A stretch of DNA of 64,000 bases, taken from contig CM060850.1 in NCBI GenBank assembly GCA_030737835.1, positions 14,452,068-14,516,067 on the forward strand, written 5' to 3'. Position 1 is the first letter of the stretch; every line of letters starts with the position of its first letter. Position numbers and translations under genes: made by a program. Of this stretch, positions 1 to 11,220 are shown in pieces. The notes beneath the pieces are model-generated. The model made no database searches and had not been told where the DNA came from. It worked only from the letters and a program-made list of their open reading frames with translations. The DNA comes from Acorus gramineus. Lineage: Eukaryota > Streptophyta > Magnoliopsida > Acorales > Acoraceae.

Positions 1-2173
1 CACCGATAGTCTCTCCCCACTCCGTAGGTCGTTTGGCCACTCCCACATTCAGCACAGTCCTTCTACCAAATCAGGAGGTGCCTACTGATGGGAGCCCCTG
101 CACGGGACAACCTTTCTAACGCTGAGGTAGTCTCTACACGGATCCAACGAAGGGAACAGAACAGCCTATCCATCGCATATGATCCACTCGGATCCGCTGA
201 CAGCACATCTCTACAACTCTAATGTCTTGAATTCATTCAGAATTCCTCCAGCGCGCATAACCAAGATGCGGGGAAATAAATAAGACATAAATGAGGAAAA
301 GAGACCTTGGGAGGGTAACCTGAGGTCCCGATGTAGGACATCCCGCCAACCAAACAAGAACACGGAGTACCCTAACCCGGGTCTCAATGTTAACCTCGCA
401 AGGCCCCCTTATATTCCCCAAAGCATGCTAACAATATTACAAGTTTGCATTTAAGTAAATAAATCAAACTAATAGGACGCATGCATAGGTCAGGGCTTTC
501 CTAGCATGATAACGAGGTGACAGGATGCACGGCTCATGCACAAATCCTAAGGGTGCAAGTCCCTAACATACAAGTCTAGGGTGGCATGCATTCTACACAC
601 ACATCATGCTTACATGTATTACAATACAACAGTTAATACTAACTATGTGCCCCAGGGGAGGACGGTACACGCCCAAGTGCATGTAGCGCCTCCCAAACTG
701 GGTTGGGTTGTCCCACTCACCGGAAGTCGGGTCGACGCGCGACCGTCCGTCGAGATCTGCAAGACAGGGCAACAACTTGGTGAGTAAAACCCACAAATAC
801 TACAAAAGACACAAAAGCATACAAAACCCACGAATACTACAAAATACACAAAAGCATACAAAACCCACAACAAACACCCAACACTCAGGCAAACGTGCAT
901 ACGACCCGCACGCACGCTAGCCCGAGCACCCCGGTAACCACCCGCACCCCCGGCAGCCACCCGCACGGCCACCCGACCGCCCGGGTGCACCGCCGCGCCT
1001 CAGCCCGCGCACCCAGCGCACCGCCGGGCCCCTGCCCACCGCCTGGACACGCCGCCGAGCCTCCCGGGTGCACCGCGCGCCCTCTGTGCCCCAGCGCAGC
1101 CGCCCGCGCACACCCCGCACCCTTGCGCTGGCCCGCGAGCACCTCGCACGCCCCGCACGCACCCCGTGCGCACCACTGCTGCCTCGCCGCGCCCCGCGCG
1201 CACCTCGCGCGCACCCTGCACGACGCCCCTTGACCAGCACCCCCAGCACGCCCACGCCTGCGCCCAGCACACTCGCGCCCAGCGCCCAGCACGTGCGCCC
1301 TGCTGGCCTCCAGCTCCCCCCGAGCGTACGCCTGCGCGCACGCCCGCGCGCGCCCAGCCTGCTGCGCTGCCTGTGCTGCTGCCGGTGCTGCCTGTGCTGC
1401 CTGCTGCCCGAAACAGCAACCCCCATGCCCGAGCACCTCCACCACCCATCCAACGGCCTCCGACGGCCTCCGACCGCCCCCAACCACCTCCGACAGCCAC
1501 CCACAGCCGCCGACCACCACCCAACCCCAAAACCCCCTCCTAACATGCATCTAAGCCAAAAAGAAGAGGAAAAAGAGCTTACCAAGGGGGAGGAAGAGGT
1601 GTCCAGTTGCTCTCCGCGCACCGAAACGCTCCCCCAACAGTCTCTACCACCAAGACCTACTCCCACCTCCGATTTGGCTCGGATCTGAGGAGAAGAGAGG
1701 GCGGATGGGAGGGCTAGGTTGGCCGGAATCGGGATTTGAAAGCACCGGGGTGTAGATCGGGACCCGATCTACACTTTCTATGCTTTAGGTTTTTGGGTTT
1801 GAGGGCTCTAAGGGGCTCAAATGGAAGAAAAGGAGAGAGGGGAGAGAGAAAAAGCTTTTGGTAGGGATGATGAATAGTGGAATCCAAATTTTAGATCTCC
1901 TTTATATAGCAAGTCACTTAAAAACCCGGATACGCCGCAGAACTGTGAAATTTTGGAAACGTTACCGGAATTTGATGAAATTTTCGTGAGTGGCTTCAAA
2001 TGGCACCAGGACACATAATATGCAGTTAGATTTTCAATCGGAGTCCTCTAGCTCAAGACGATAGCTAACAGTCCAAAATTTTAGCGGTTCCGATCGAAAA
2101 CGAAAAAAACTTAAAAACTGCCAAAATGCTCCAATGGTTATCAACAGGCCAAAAAAGTGACACATATATAACA
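1..2173 (+). mobile_element. Solo-type LTR, copy A (5' end outside window)
   Basis: This sequence is colinear with about 5523-7819 of the solo LTR at 4786-7819 and ends with the same GTGACACATATATAACA terminus. About 740 bp of the 5' end should lie left of the window. It contains a CGC/CAC-rich low-complexity block (about 900-1400) and a conserved 3' part (about 1930-2173). The five bases after it are GTAGC, so the matching duplication should sit outside the window. It abuts a LINE ORF1 remnant, which it probably interrupted. No gag or pol is present. The open frames in the GC-rich block reflect composition. Confidence 0.85.
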
Positions 2174-3406
2174 GTAGCCTTATCTATGCCTTTGATATTA
2201 TTGGTAGACTTAGTCTTGTCATTAACAACCACGGGAGCTGCAACGGGCTTCTTACAACATCGAGCTTCATCATGGCCAAAATTTTGGCAAAATTGGCAAG
2301 CAGAAGGTTTCCAATTGTAATCCACACGGAATTTCTCCATAAGGCCAGGAGCGAGTTCCACTAAAATGGAGTCCGGAAGAGTAGTTGAAGCCTCAACTTC
2401 GATGCAAAGTCGGGCAAAGGTCATCATACTACATCATAGGGTGGTAGTGTCCATAAACAAGGGGGGTACCAATGAGACTACCAATACGGCTCAGGCAGTC
2501 CAAGTTCCAAAGATTGAGAGGGAGATTCGGGAATCTCACCCAAATGGGGATGCTACTTAGTCGCTCTTGCTCCATGCGAAGCTCTGGTGACCACTTCCTC
2601 AAGATAAAAGGGCGATGCTCCATGGTCCAGGGGCCTCCTTCAAGAACGAAGTTGCAATCTTCCTCCAAGTCAAACTTGATCGTGAAGAAACCATTTCCAT
2701 GCAGGAAAAGTTGAAAGTCGGCCTTCGGTTTCCATTTCTTTTTGAGAAACTGAAGGAATGGTGTATAGACTGGAGATTTGCCAATGATATACCCAACAAT
2801 CACATTTTCCCAATGCTGAATAAGGGGCTTGAATGAGACTGGGTTGAGAACTACAATCGATTCTTTGTCGTCCACCCGAGGAGGGATGAATGACAGGGAG
2901 CGTTCATTAGAAAGGGAGGAGGAAGGGTTAGTGAAGAGGCTTTTCCAAGAGGAGACTTGCTGACCCACAACAGCAGGGGCAAACTTGGGTAGAAAACGGG
3001 AACACTTGGGGGGTGGAGGGTTGCGTTCAGGACGCACTTGAGGAGCACATGGGGGGTTTAAAGGGGGGGGAAGAGGAGGTGGGGGTGGCAAGTCAAAGGG
3101 ACTGGCCATTAGTGGTGGATGGGATTGGACTTGTGGAGGGTGGGTTTTGTCAAGTGAAAGACTTGGAGAAACAGAGGCATCAGGGGAAATTGAAGGGGTA
3201 ATGGATGAGGTTGAAGATGAAGGTGGAACTGCTATCTGAGAAGCTCCAGGAACCTTCATATGAAAGGCCTTGAAAATGCTATCAATGGTCCCCCCCTTTG
3301 GACGAGGGGGAACCCCAGATGGAAATGGTGAGGGGGAGGAGGGCATACCTGGTGAAGGGGTCGGGAGAGCCACCGTTGGAGGCGGGGGAGGCACTTGCAC
3401 CGGCAT
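2174..3406 (-). pseudogene. LINE (non-LTR retrotransposon) ORF1-like pseudogene, DUF4283 plus zinc knuckle
   Basis: Read on the minus strand this encodes a Pro/Ser-rich N-terminus, then a DUF4283-like domain (landmarks VGYIIGKSP, GPWTMEHRPFILRKW, IPIWVRFPNLPLNLW) and a CCHC knuckle CQFCQNFGHDEARC of the CX2CX4HX4C type. This arrangement is typical of the nucleic-acid-binding ORF1 of plant LINEs. The frame is broken near 2430-2465: after IGTPL it shifts by one base and then meets a stop before resuming at MMTFARLC. The C-terminal side stops at the LTR boundary at 2173. No endonuclease or reverse transcriptase is adjacent. The family call is firm and the element is dead. Confidence 0.85.
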
Positions 3407-3479
3407 GGGGGCTGCCGCCCACGAAGAAGACCCGCCAAAAAGCTGCTCACTGGTTCAATCCCCAACTATTGCAACCCTC

Positions 3480-4780
3480 GAAGAACACACAAGCCACAAT
3501 CTATGATAGTTTGAGCTTCTTTTCTTTATTTTCCTATTGTTTTTGTTGTTATTGGTGGAATAACATATTCTCTATCGTTCTTATATTATTTGAGAAGAAT
3601 CAACATATTCATTGGAGCATACATATCATGTATCTCTTTGTGTGTAAAGTTTGATCGAATCCATGTAAGAGCATAGCCTACCTTACATCATGTACGATGG
3701 ATTAACATATATTAAAAAAATTAAATAAATACTTTGCAGAACGAGGCTAAATTAGTCATCATTAATCACTTGCATTGCGCATACACAAATAGCTAGTATT
3801 ATATAATTATAAGAGTACAAATGTAAGCTTAGCAAACAATCCATATATATTTATATATCTATACTACATATAAAAGTATTAATCTTGAAAAAACTTTCAG
3901 ATTACCCTTTTACTCTTGCCACAAAGTGAAAGTCTATTCTTATCCCAAATGCATCATTGATGCATCACTAAACCTATTGAATTGAAATAGACATGGAATT
4001 TGATTCCATATGAGATTACAAGGAAAGTGTATAAAATCTAGTGTTTGGTTGGTGGTAATCTTGATGGTAATTATGGGCTCCACTGGAATTAAAATCTTGC
4101 ATGTGGGAAAATAGGGTGGAATTAGATTCCCACCATTTGTATTGGTAATTTCAAATTCCACCAGGAATCTTAATTAAGATTACTATTATAACTTTTACAA
4201 ATTAATGAAATTACTATATACACCCATTCTAAAATAAATAGCCTCCTCTTTTATTCTTTTTTTTTTTTTACCGATCACCCATATAATGGGTTTATATAGT
4301 CATTTTGATTTTTTAACTACAAAATTATAATTTTTATATATGATGTGAAAAATCTTAACTGTGTATTAGATGTTAATGTATGTTTTTCAATTCAGTTCTT
4401 ATTTTATATGTGATGGGTTTAGATATTATTATAATAGGTATAATATTCCATTGAGTTAGGAAGATTACTATTATTATATGTTTAATTATATAATCAATTA
4501 TTTTATTTATTTACATTCATTAAATATTTATAAAAAAATTACTCATTTTTTTATTATTGTGATGTGGTAAAGAAATAAATTTTACAAATATATATAATAG
4601 TAAGAGTATTTTAGACATTTAAATCAAATTTCTTATCATTTTTCATGTATGAACCAAACACTGGAAAATGATTCTATGAAGAAATTCACTAGTGAACCAA
4701 ACAATACGATGAAACTCAAAATAATTCATGGTAAACTGATTCCTGATAAAGTATTTCCACACAAAAAAATGACACAAACC
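3480..4780. other. AT-rich intergenic stretch
   Basis: No coding sequence is supportable here. The stretch is AT-rich with long T and A runs, and around 3960-4170 it carries short segments in both orientations (for example GGAATTTGATTCC and GGAATTAGATTCC) that could be a decayed MITE. It ends in AAATG (4781-4785), the target site duplication of the next element. Confidence 0.5.
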
Positions 4781-4785
4781 AAATG

Positions 4786-7700
4786 TGTCACGCCCCAGGG
4801 CGGCCGTCCCCGGGACGCGGCAAGTGTATATATGATATCAGTAAACATGAGTCAATAACATACTCACACAACAGCTAAAATGACAACACAGATAAAAGCA
4901 GGGCTGACATAATATATACACCAAATGCGGAAGCTAAAAAGACTGAATCTGTAATCAAAATATACTACAGACTCGATACATAATCATATGTCCTGTGGGA
5001 GCCAACATGTCCATTTATACACAAATAAAATCCATACATAATCCAAACTAGGTGCCCAAGCATAGAATATATACATACAACAAAGAGAAGGGTGCTGATG
5101 GCCTCAAGACTCGAGGGACATGGCGCTAACTCCGCTACTGGTTAGTCGCTCGGGAAGCTCCTCCTTCAAGTCCTCCTCAGTGATCACTGAAAAGATATTA
5201 TGCGAGGGGTGAGCCACACGCTCAGTGAATAGCACAACCCATGCATACAGTTCATATTAACCACATTTAAATAAAGACAATAGCCCCAAAGCGGCATAAA
5301 CAACACAAATCCGAGGGTTCGTCACATCGTCGAACCGCCATACCCTCACCCTCACCCTCACCCTCAATAGGTGACCAAGGATGTTGGGACTTAATGGGCT
5401 GATAATCATCCATACACAATCCTGTGGGTCGTCGCATCGCCGGCCCACCATACCCTCACCCTCACCTCTCAACAGGTGACCTAGGCTCTTGGGACTGACT
5501 AGGCTGTTGGTCACCCTCGGTCCACCGATAGTCTCTCCCCACTCCGTAGGTCATTTGGCCACTCCCACGTTCGGCGCAGTCCTTCTACCAAATCAGGAGG
5601 CGCCTACTGATGGAAGCCCCTGCACGGGACAACCTTTCCAACGCCGGGGTAGTCTCTACACGGATCCAACAGAGGGAACAGAATAGCCTATCCATCGCAT
5701 ATGATCCACTCGGATCCGCTGACAGCACATCTCTACAACTCTAATGTCTTGAATTCCTCAGAATTCCACCAGCGCGCATAACCAAGATGCGGGGAAAATA
5801 AATAAAACATAAATGGGGAAAAGAGACCTTGGGAGGGTAACCTGAGGTCCCGATGTAGGACATCCGACAACCAAACGAGGAACACGGAGTACCCTAACCC
5901 GGGTCTCAATGTTAACCTCGCAAGGCCCCCTTATATTTCCCAAGGCATGCTAACAATATTAAAGCTTGCATTTAATTAAATAAATCAAACTAATAGGACG
6001 CATGCTCAGGTCGGGCTTTCCTAGCATGATAACGGGTGACATGATACACGGCTCATGCACAAATCCTAAGGGTGCAAGTTCCTAACATACAAGTCTACAG
6101 TGGCATGCATTCTACACACACATCATGCTTACATGGATTATATCAAAGTAGTTAATACTAACTATGTGCCCCAGGGGAGGACGGTACACGCTCAAAGGCA
6201 TGTAGCGCCTCCCAAACTGGGTTGGGTTGTCCCACTCACCGGAAGTCGGGTCGTCGCGCGACCGTCCGTCGAGATCTGCAAGACAGGGTATTAACTGGTG
6301 AGTATAAATCCACAAACACAACAAAAGACTTAAAATACACAAAAACCCACAACCAAACACCCAACACTCGGGCAAACGTGCATACGACCCGCACGCACGC
6401 ACGCTAGCCCGAGCACCCCGGCAACCACCCGCACGGCCGGCAACCACCCGCACGGCCACCCGACCGCCCGGGTGCACCGCCGCGCCCCAGCCCGCGCACC
6501 CGGGCGCACCGCCGGGCCCCTGCCCGCCGCCTGGACACGCCGCCGAGCCTCCCGGGTGCACCGCGCGCCCCCTGCGCCCCAGCGCAGCCGCCAGCGCACA
6601 CCCCGCACGCCTCGCGCTGGCCTGCGAGCACCCCGCACGCCCCGCGCGCACCGCCTCTCCCCGCGCACACCCCGCGCGCACCACCGATGCCTCTCCGCGC
6701 CCCACGCGCACTCGCCTCGCTCCGCGCGCACCATCCGCTCGCACAGCCCCTTGCACCAGCCGCTCGCACAACTCCTCCCGGGTGCACCCGCGCGCCCAGC
6801 ACCAGCACACCCAGCACGCCCAGCACGCACGGCCTGCACGCCCGTGCACAGCTGCTCGACCAGCTCCTCGCACCAGACCCGCGCACAGCTGCTCGACCAG
6901 CTCCTCGCACCAGACCCGCGCACAGCACGCCCAGCACACGCGCCCCTGCTGGCCACCAGCTCCCCCCGAGCGCACGCCCGCGCGCACGCCGCGCGCACGC
7001 CCCCGCGCGCCCAGCCTGTGCGCTGCCTGTGCTGCTGCCGCTGCTACTTGCTGCCCGAAACAGAACCCCCACTGCCCGAGCACCTCTACCACCCACCCAA
7101 TGGCCTCCGACGGCCTCCGACCGCCCCCAACCACCTCCGACGGCCTCCCACAGCCGCCGACCACCTCCCAAACACAAAAACCCCCTCCTATCAAGCATCT
7201 AAGCATGAAAAAGAGGGAAAGAAAGCTTACCAAGGGGGAGGAAGAGGTGACTGGGTGCTCTCCGCGCACCGAAACCCTTCCCAAACGCCCTCTTATGCCC
7301 GGATCTCGCTCGGCCTTCGAAACGGCCCAAATCAGAGGAGAAAGGAGGGAGGATGGGGAGGCTAGACTCGTCAGAAAATGGGATTTGAAGGCACCGGGGT
7401 GTAGATCGGGACCCGATCTACACTTCTTGTGCTTTAGGTTTTTGGGTTTGAGGGGTCTAAGGGCTTCAAAGGGGAGAAAAATGAGAGGGAGAGAGGAAAA
7501 GATTGGTAGGGATGATGAATAGTGCATCTCAAAAATTAGATCTCACATATATATAGTAAGTGACTTAAAAACCCAGATACGCCCCGGAACTGCGAAATTT
7601 CGAAAACGTTGCCGGAATTCGATGAAATTTTCATGAGTGGCTTAAAATGGCACCAGGACACATAATATGCAGTTAGATTTTCAATCGAAGTCCTCTAGCT

Positions 7701-7819
7701 CAGGACGATAGCTAACAGTCTAGAATTATGCGATTCCGATCGAAAAACACAAAAATTTCAAAAACTGTCAAAATGCTCCAATGGTTACCAACAGGCCAAA
7801 AAGTGACACATATATAACA
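4786..7819 (+). mobile_element. Solo LTR, copy B, with AAATG target site duplication
   Basis: The element begins TGTCACGCCCCAGGG and ends ACATATATAACA, giving TG...CA termini. It is flanked on both sides by AAATG (4781-4785 and 7820-7824), a perfect 5-bp duplication. It is 3034 bp long with no internal domain, primer binding site or second LTR, so it is a solo LTR left by LTR-LTR recombination. Inside are a CCCTCA-rich tandem section with two sub-repeats (about 5315-5510), the shared GAGGGGTGAGCCACACGCTC block (about 5199) and a GC-rich block (about 6370-7030). By its LTR start and size it could be a Del/Tekay-type gypsy element, which is a low-confidence inference. Confidence 0.93.
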
Positions 7820-7824
7820 AAATG

Positions 7825-8479
7825 GGCCTAAATTAAATTAATTAAATAAAAAATGTGGATAAAAGATTTAATAGTTAAATGTTATTTAATCTCGTCTCAA
7901 AATCAAATTGAACCCTTCTAGATTCACAGGGCGATCTTTCAATTTTCCAATAATCTTTCAATTTTCCAATACACAACCATTCAAATTCTAACCCTTCCAA
8001 TTTCTTTATTCCAAATAATAGAATTTATAAATATAATTCAATGAGAGGAGAGTGAGAGATTGAAGGAAAAGACTTGGGGAGGAAGCCAGCTGTGAACACT
8101 TGGTCAAATAGTTAAAGTGTCTGAGGAAGAATACACTATTTGTCCATGCTTTTTGATTAACCCAATAATTATAATATAATTGGATATGATTCCTGATTTT
8201 TAAAATCTTCTGGAGGTACTGGGGTTCTTATCCTCATATTTGAAGGATAATATCTACCTAATCTCATTGTTTCGTCATACTCTATATGACAAAGAAATTG
8301 GCAAGAGTGAGTCCACCGATGGGACATGCACGGTTCTGAATAAATCTTTTTTTGACATATAATAATATTATAAAATTCACAACCTTCATATTCAAAACAA
8401 AAAAAAAATCAATATTTACAAAAAAAGAAAAAAAAAACACGATTATGTAAGTTTTATAGATAATTGAAAGGCAATAATA
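7825..8479. other. AT-rich spacer without a gene
   Basis: This is AT-rich single-copy-looking DNA with poly-A and poly-T runs (for example about 8398-8440). No gene, RNA or element ends could be supported. Confidence 0.5.
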
Positions 8480-9064
8480 TGTTGAGTTTGACAAGATACA
8501 GGGTGCGTTTGACAACTGTGTATTTACATACCTGCGAGAATCTATTTCACTTTCATTATATTATACTGGTTTTCCTCCTGTATTTGAGGGTTATTCTGAC
8601 GCCAATTGAATATCTGATTCAGTTGATATTAAATCAACCAGTGGGTTTGTGTGTTTTGATAGGTGGTGCAGCAATAGCATGGAGGTCTGTTAAACAGACA
8701 GTAATTGCTCGTTCCACACTGGAATCAGAGCTTATTGCGTTGGATATTGCAGCTTCAGAGGCAGAATGGTTGAGGAATCTGTTGAGTGAGATTCCATTGA
8801 TGAGAAAGCCTATTCCAGCAATTTCCATAAGATGTGGACAACAAAGTTGTGATTACAAAATCATTACAAAATAATGATAATGAGAAAATATTTAGACACT
8901 TGCGTTTGCGATATAAATCAATTCGGCACCTGATTTCGCAGGGGATAATTACTCTAGAATTTGTTAGATTCGAGAGAAATCTCGCAGATCATTTCACAAA
9001 AAGACTTGTCAGACGACTTGTCCATGATACATCGAGGGGGATGGGGCTTCAACCCATTATATAA
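8480..9064 (+). pseudogene. Ty1/copia RNase H fragment (broken)
   Basis: Three frames together give the C-terminal RNase H of a copia polyprotein: YTGFPPVFEGYSDAN then ISDSVDIKSTSGFV, then GGAAIAWRSVKQTVIARSTLESE with EAEWLRNLLSEIP, then FRHLRLRYKSIRHLISQGIIT with NLADHFTKRL. The conserved Trp after SDAN is a stop codon. The frame shifts near 8650 and again near 8834, where one extra base sits after the conserved RC. No reverse transcriptase or integrase lies upstream. It is followed by a polypurine tract and LTR in the right order for a copia 3' end. Confidence 0.88.
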
Positions 9065-9601
9065 TTACCTACAGCGGGCTCCCTGCCATTGTGATTGAAG
9101 ATCCCATGAAGATGGTTTTCAAGGGGTTAATGAAGCTGTATTGATAAACTTGTGAGTACTGTAGAGGAAAACTCCTCTAACTCATCCCTATGATATCAGT
9201 ACTATACTGTGGCGGAAGAAGGTTGAGCTTACGCTCTTAATGGGTTCAAGTCCTTTTCGAACAAGGTGTGGCCCACGCAGGCACCCTGGAGAACTCACCT
9301 ATATGAGTGCACGGACGTGGGGCCGCGTTCTTTGAGATTTGGGCTAAGTCTCTAAGGCACTCAAAAAAGGATATGAGCACATGACCGTAACGTGCTACCC
9401 CACAAAACAGGACCCATATCCTGTACTGTGTGTGTGACTAGTGAATTCTGGCTTAAGGGGTCGAATTCAAGGACATGGTCTATTCAGAGTTCTCAGTTGG
9501 ATCTAGTTTACACTAAGTGAAAGTTCAAACCCAGAAGGTACCTTCATCTATTATATGGTATAAGATGCTCACATCATATTCTTTCTTTTACAATTTTAGG
9601 T
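9065..9601 (+). other. Copia 3' untranslated region
   Basis: This non-coding stretch lies between the end of the RNase H fragment and the polypurine tract. No open frame or RNA gene is supported. Its place in a copia element is inferred from the flanking parts. Confidence 0.5.
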
Positions 9602-9613
9602 CAAGGGGGGGAT
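9602..9613 (+). other. Polypurine tract of the copia element
   Basis: The tract CAAGGGGGGGAT lies immediately before TGTTAG, the start of the LTR. This is the expected site and composition for plus-strand priming. Confidence 0.75.
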
Positions 9614-10670
9614 TGTTAGTCTTGGGCCCATTTTGAATAACCCATTATTTGGTTGACCAAAAATTGAGTATTCATTTTTCCCTTCCCAACACTTTAGTCC
9701 CATATCGGTTAAAACCACTTCATTGTTTCACCTTATACATAGAGTCAAACCATTTCATTGTTGAGACTTGTTGGACCAAACCCCTACGCGTGCGCACACG
9801 ACGCCCAACCCATCAACCCGTGGGTTTGTTTTTCTGGTGGAAAAACTAGTTAACTGGGCGTGCGCGCTCGCACGTCGCACCTGCACACGAGGCGGGCCAT
9901 GCCGGGCTGGGTTGCGGGCCACACTTTGGCGCGCGCGCAGGGGGGGTGGAAATCCCTCTCCTCGGGCCACTCTAGGCCCTTTCCGCGGGCTTGGCCTGTA
10001 TGCGCGTAGGTTTCTTTTTGTCTCTCGCGACAACTCCTTTTTGAATTTGAATTGTTTCTAAAACCGCCACCATGATTATTTCCAAAACCGTCTGCGCCGA
10101 GATCTCTCAATGGATGCGTGTAATTATTTCAATTAATTGTCCGTTAATGTGCGCAATTATTTCAATTAATGTGCGCAATTTTAAGTGGTCGGGCTACAAT
10201 TTTAATGTGCGCAATTATTTTCCTTTTTTGTGAACGTTACTGGACTGCCTATATAAAGGTGTCAAATTGGTCTCTCTCAATATCAATGAAATCACAAGTC
10301 CAGAGCCCACACTGTTCTTCTGTTTTTGGTTTTTTCCTTTACAGAGGAGTCTGTTCTTTCCACTTTATTTATTCTCTGATCTGAGTGTCTGAAAGGATCC
10401 CGGCTGTTCACTGTGGTCTCCTCGTAGCTCGCACCCCGAGGAGGCATAACCCTGGTGGTCGTATCTCTCAATGGTAGGAGCCGTTCATCCCTGTGCGTGA
10501 GGGGACCTTATTCACTGAGGACAGAGCGTCTCTGCTCGCTTCTACCAAAACTGATATGTTTTTCTAATCCTCTGTTCTTTATTTGCAGAATATTTTGCTG
10601 TGTTTTCATATTGGTTTGAATCTGTGGCCTTACTAAGTTCTTTGCATTGCCCTAATCTTGATAAAGTTTT
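9614..10670 (+). mobile_element. Copia 3' LTR (3' boundary approximate)
   Basis: The LTR starts TGTTAGTCTTGGGCCC directly after the polypurine tract. A TATA box (TATAAA, 10252-10257) is preceded by several copies of AATGTGCGCAATT (about 10145-10220) that look like LTR enhancer repeats. A plausible end is the TTCAACA near 10670, which would pair with the TGTT start, but no second LTR or target duplication confirms it. Confidence 0.65.
10145..10257 (+). promoter_or_regulatory. LTR promoter: repeated AATGTGCGCAATT plus TATA box
   Basis: Three close copies of AATGTGCGCAATT, partly extended by ATTTCAATT, precede CTATATAAAGG by 30-100 bases. The arrangement resembles a U3 enhancer and core promoter. 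It faces toward chitinase gene 1, about 1 kb away. Confidence 0.5.
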
Positions 10671-11124
10671 TCAACATTTACTACAGTAATATAATATAGA
10701 TTGTACTAGTATATACTATACTAATACAATATAAACATGAAGTCTCCCTCCTTGTGGCTGTTTCTTTGATTTTAGGTTAGTCCCTAACTTCTAATATTTT
10801 ATTGTTACTTTGTAATCCTGGCTCTTAGCCTGTAAAACTTTTTGGATATAGCACTAATCACAGTAATACAAATTCTTTTTCATCCACAAAAAAAAAAAAA
10901 AATATAATATAAACTCTACTAGTTAAGTATATAGATGTTTAAAAAATCGTCTCTAGACCACAAATGAACTATAAAACGGACCAGGTATATGACCATTTGA
11001 TGAGAAAAGAACAAATTAAAAAAGGTGTTCCGTGCGTTTTGTAGATAATGTGGTGGCTCCCCCATATGAGAATGACACCAACCATGTGCAATGTGTTGCA
11101 CAAATAAATTTTTTCTTTGAATGG

Positions 11125-11171
11125 ATGTGCATAAACAATGCCACAATTCTCCCTCTCTAATCTCTATAAAT
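11125..11171 (+). promoter_or_regulatory. Core promoter of chitinase gene 1
   Basis: ATGTGCATAAACA (11125-11137) lies 27 bp before the TATA box TATAAAT (11165-11171), and the start codon is at 11221. Genes 2 and 3 carry the matching ACGTGCAAAACA at nearly the same distance from their TATA boxes. In genes 1 and 3 a GCCACAA follows the motif. Confidence 0.65.
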
Positions 11172-11220
11172 TAAACAAGGACCTACCTACCTACCATATC
11201 ATACCTTCATAATAAAAACA

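Noticed and set aside
5338..5366. CCCTCACCCTCACC runs as interstitial telomere repeats
   Set aside because: The unit is CCCTCA, not the plant telomere CCCTAAA, and it is a regular part of the LTR sub-repeats.
6112..7527. A 471-codon minus-strand open frame, and similar long frames at 885-1688 and 20833-21906
   Set aside because: They lie in the GC-rich low-complexity block of solo LTRs, are open in several frames and both strands at once, and their Ala/Arg/Gly/Pro-rich sequence is not kept between LTR copies.
8285..8515. Minus-strand 77-codon Phe/Ile-rich frame
   Set aside because: It reads through poly-A/T runs and has no domain. The composition explains it.
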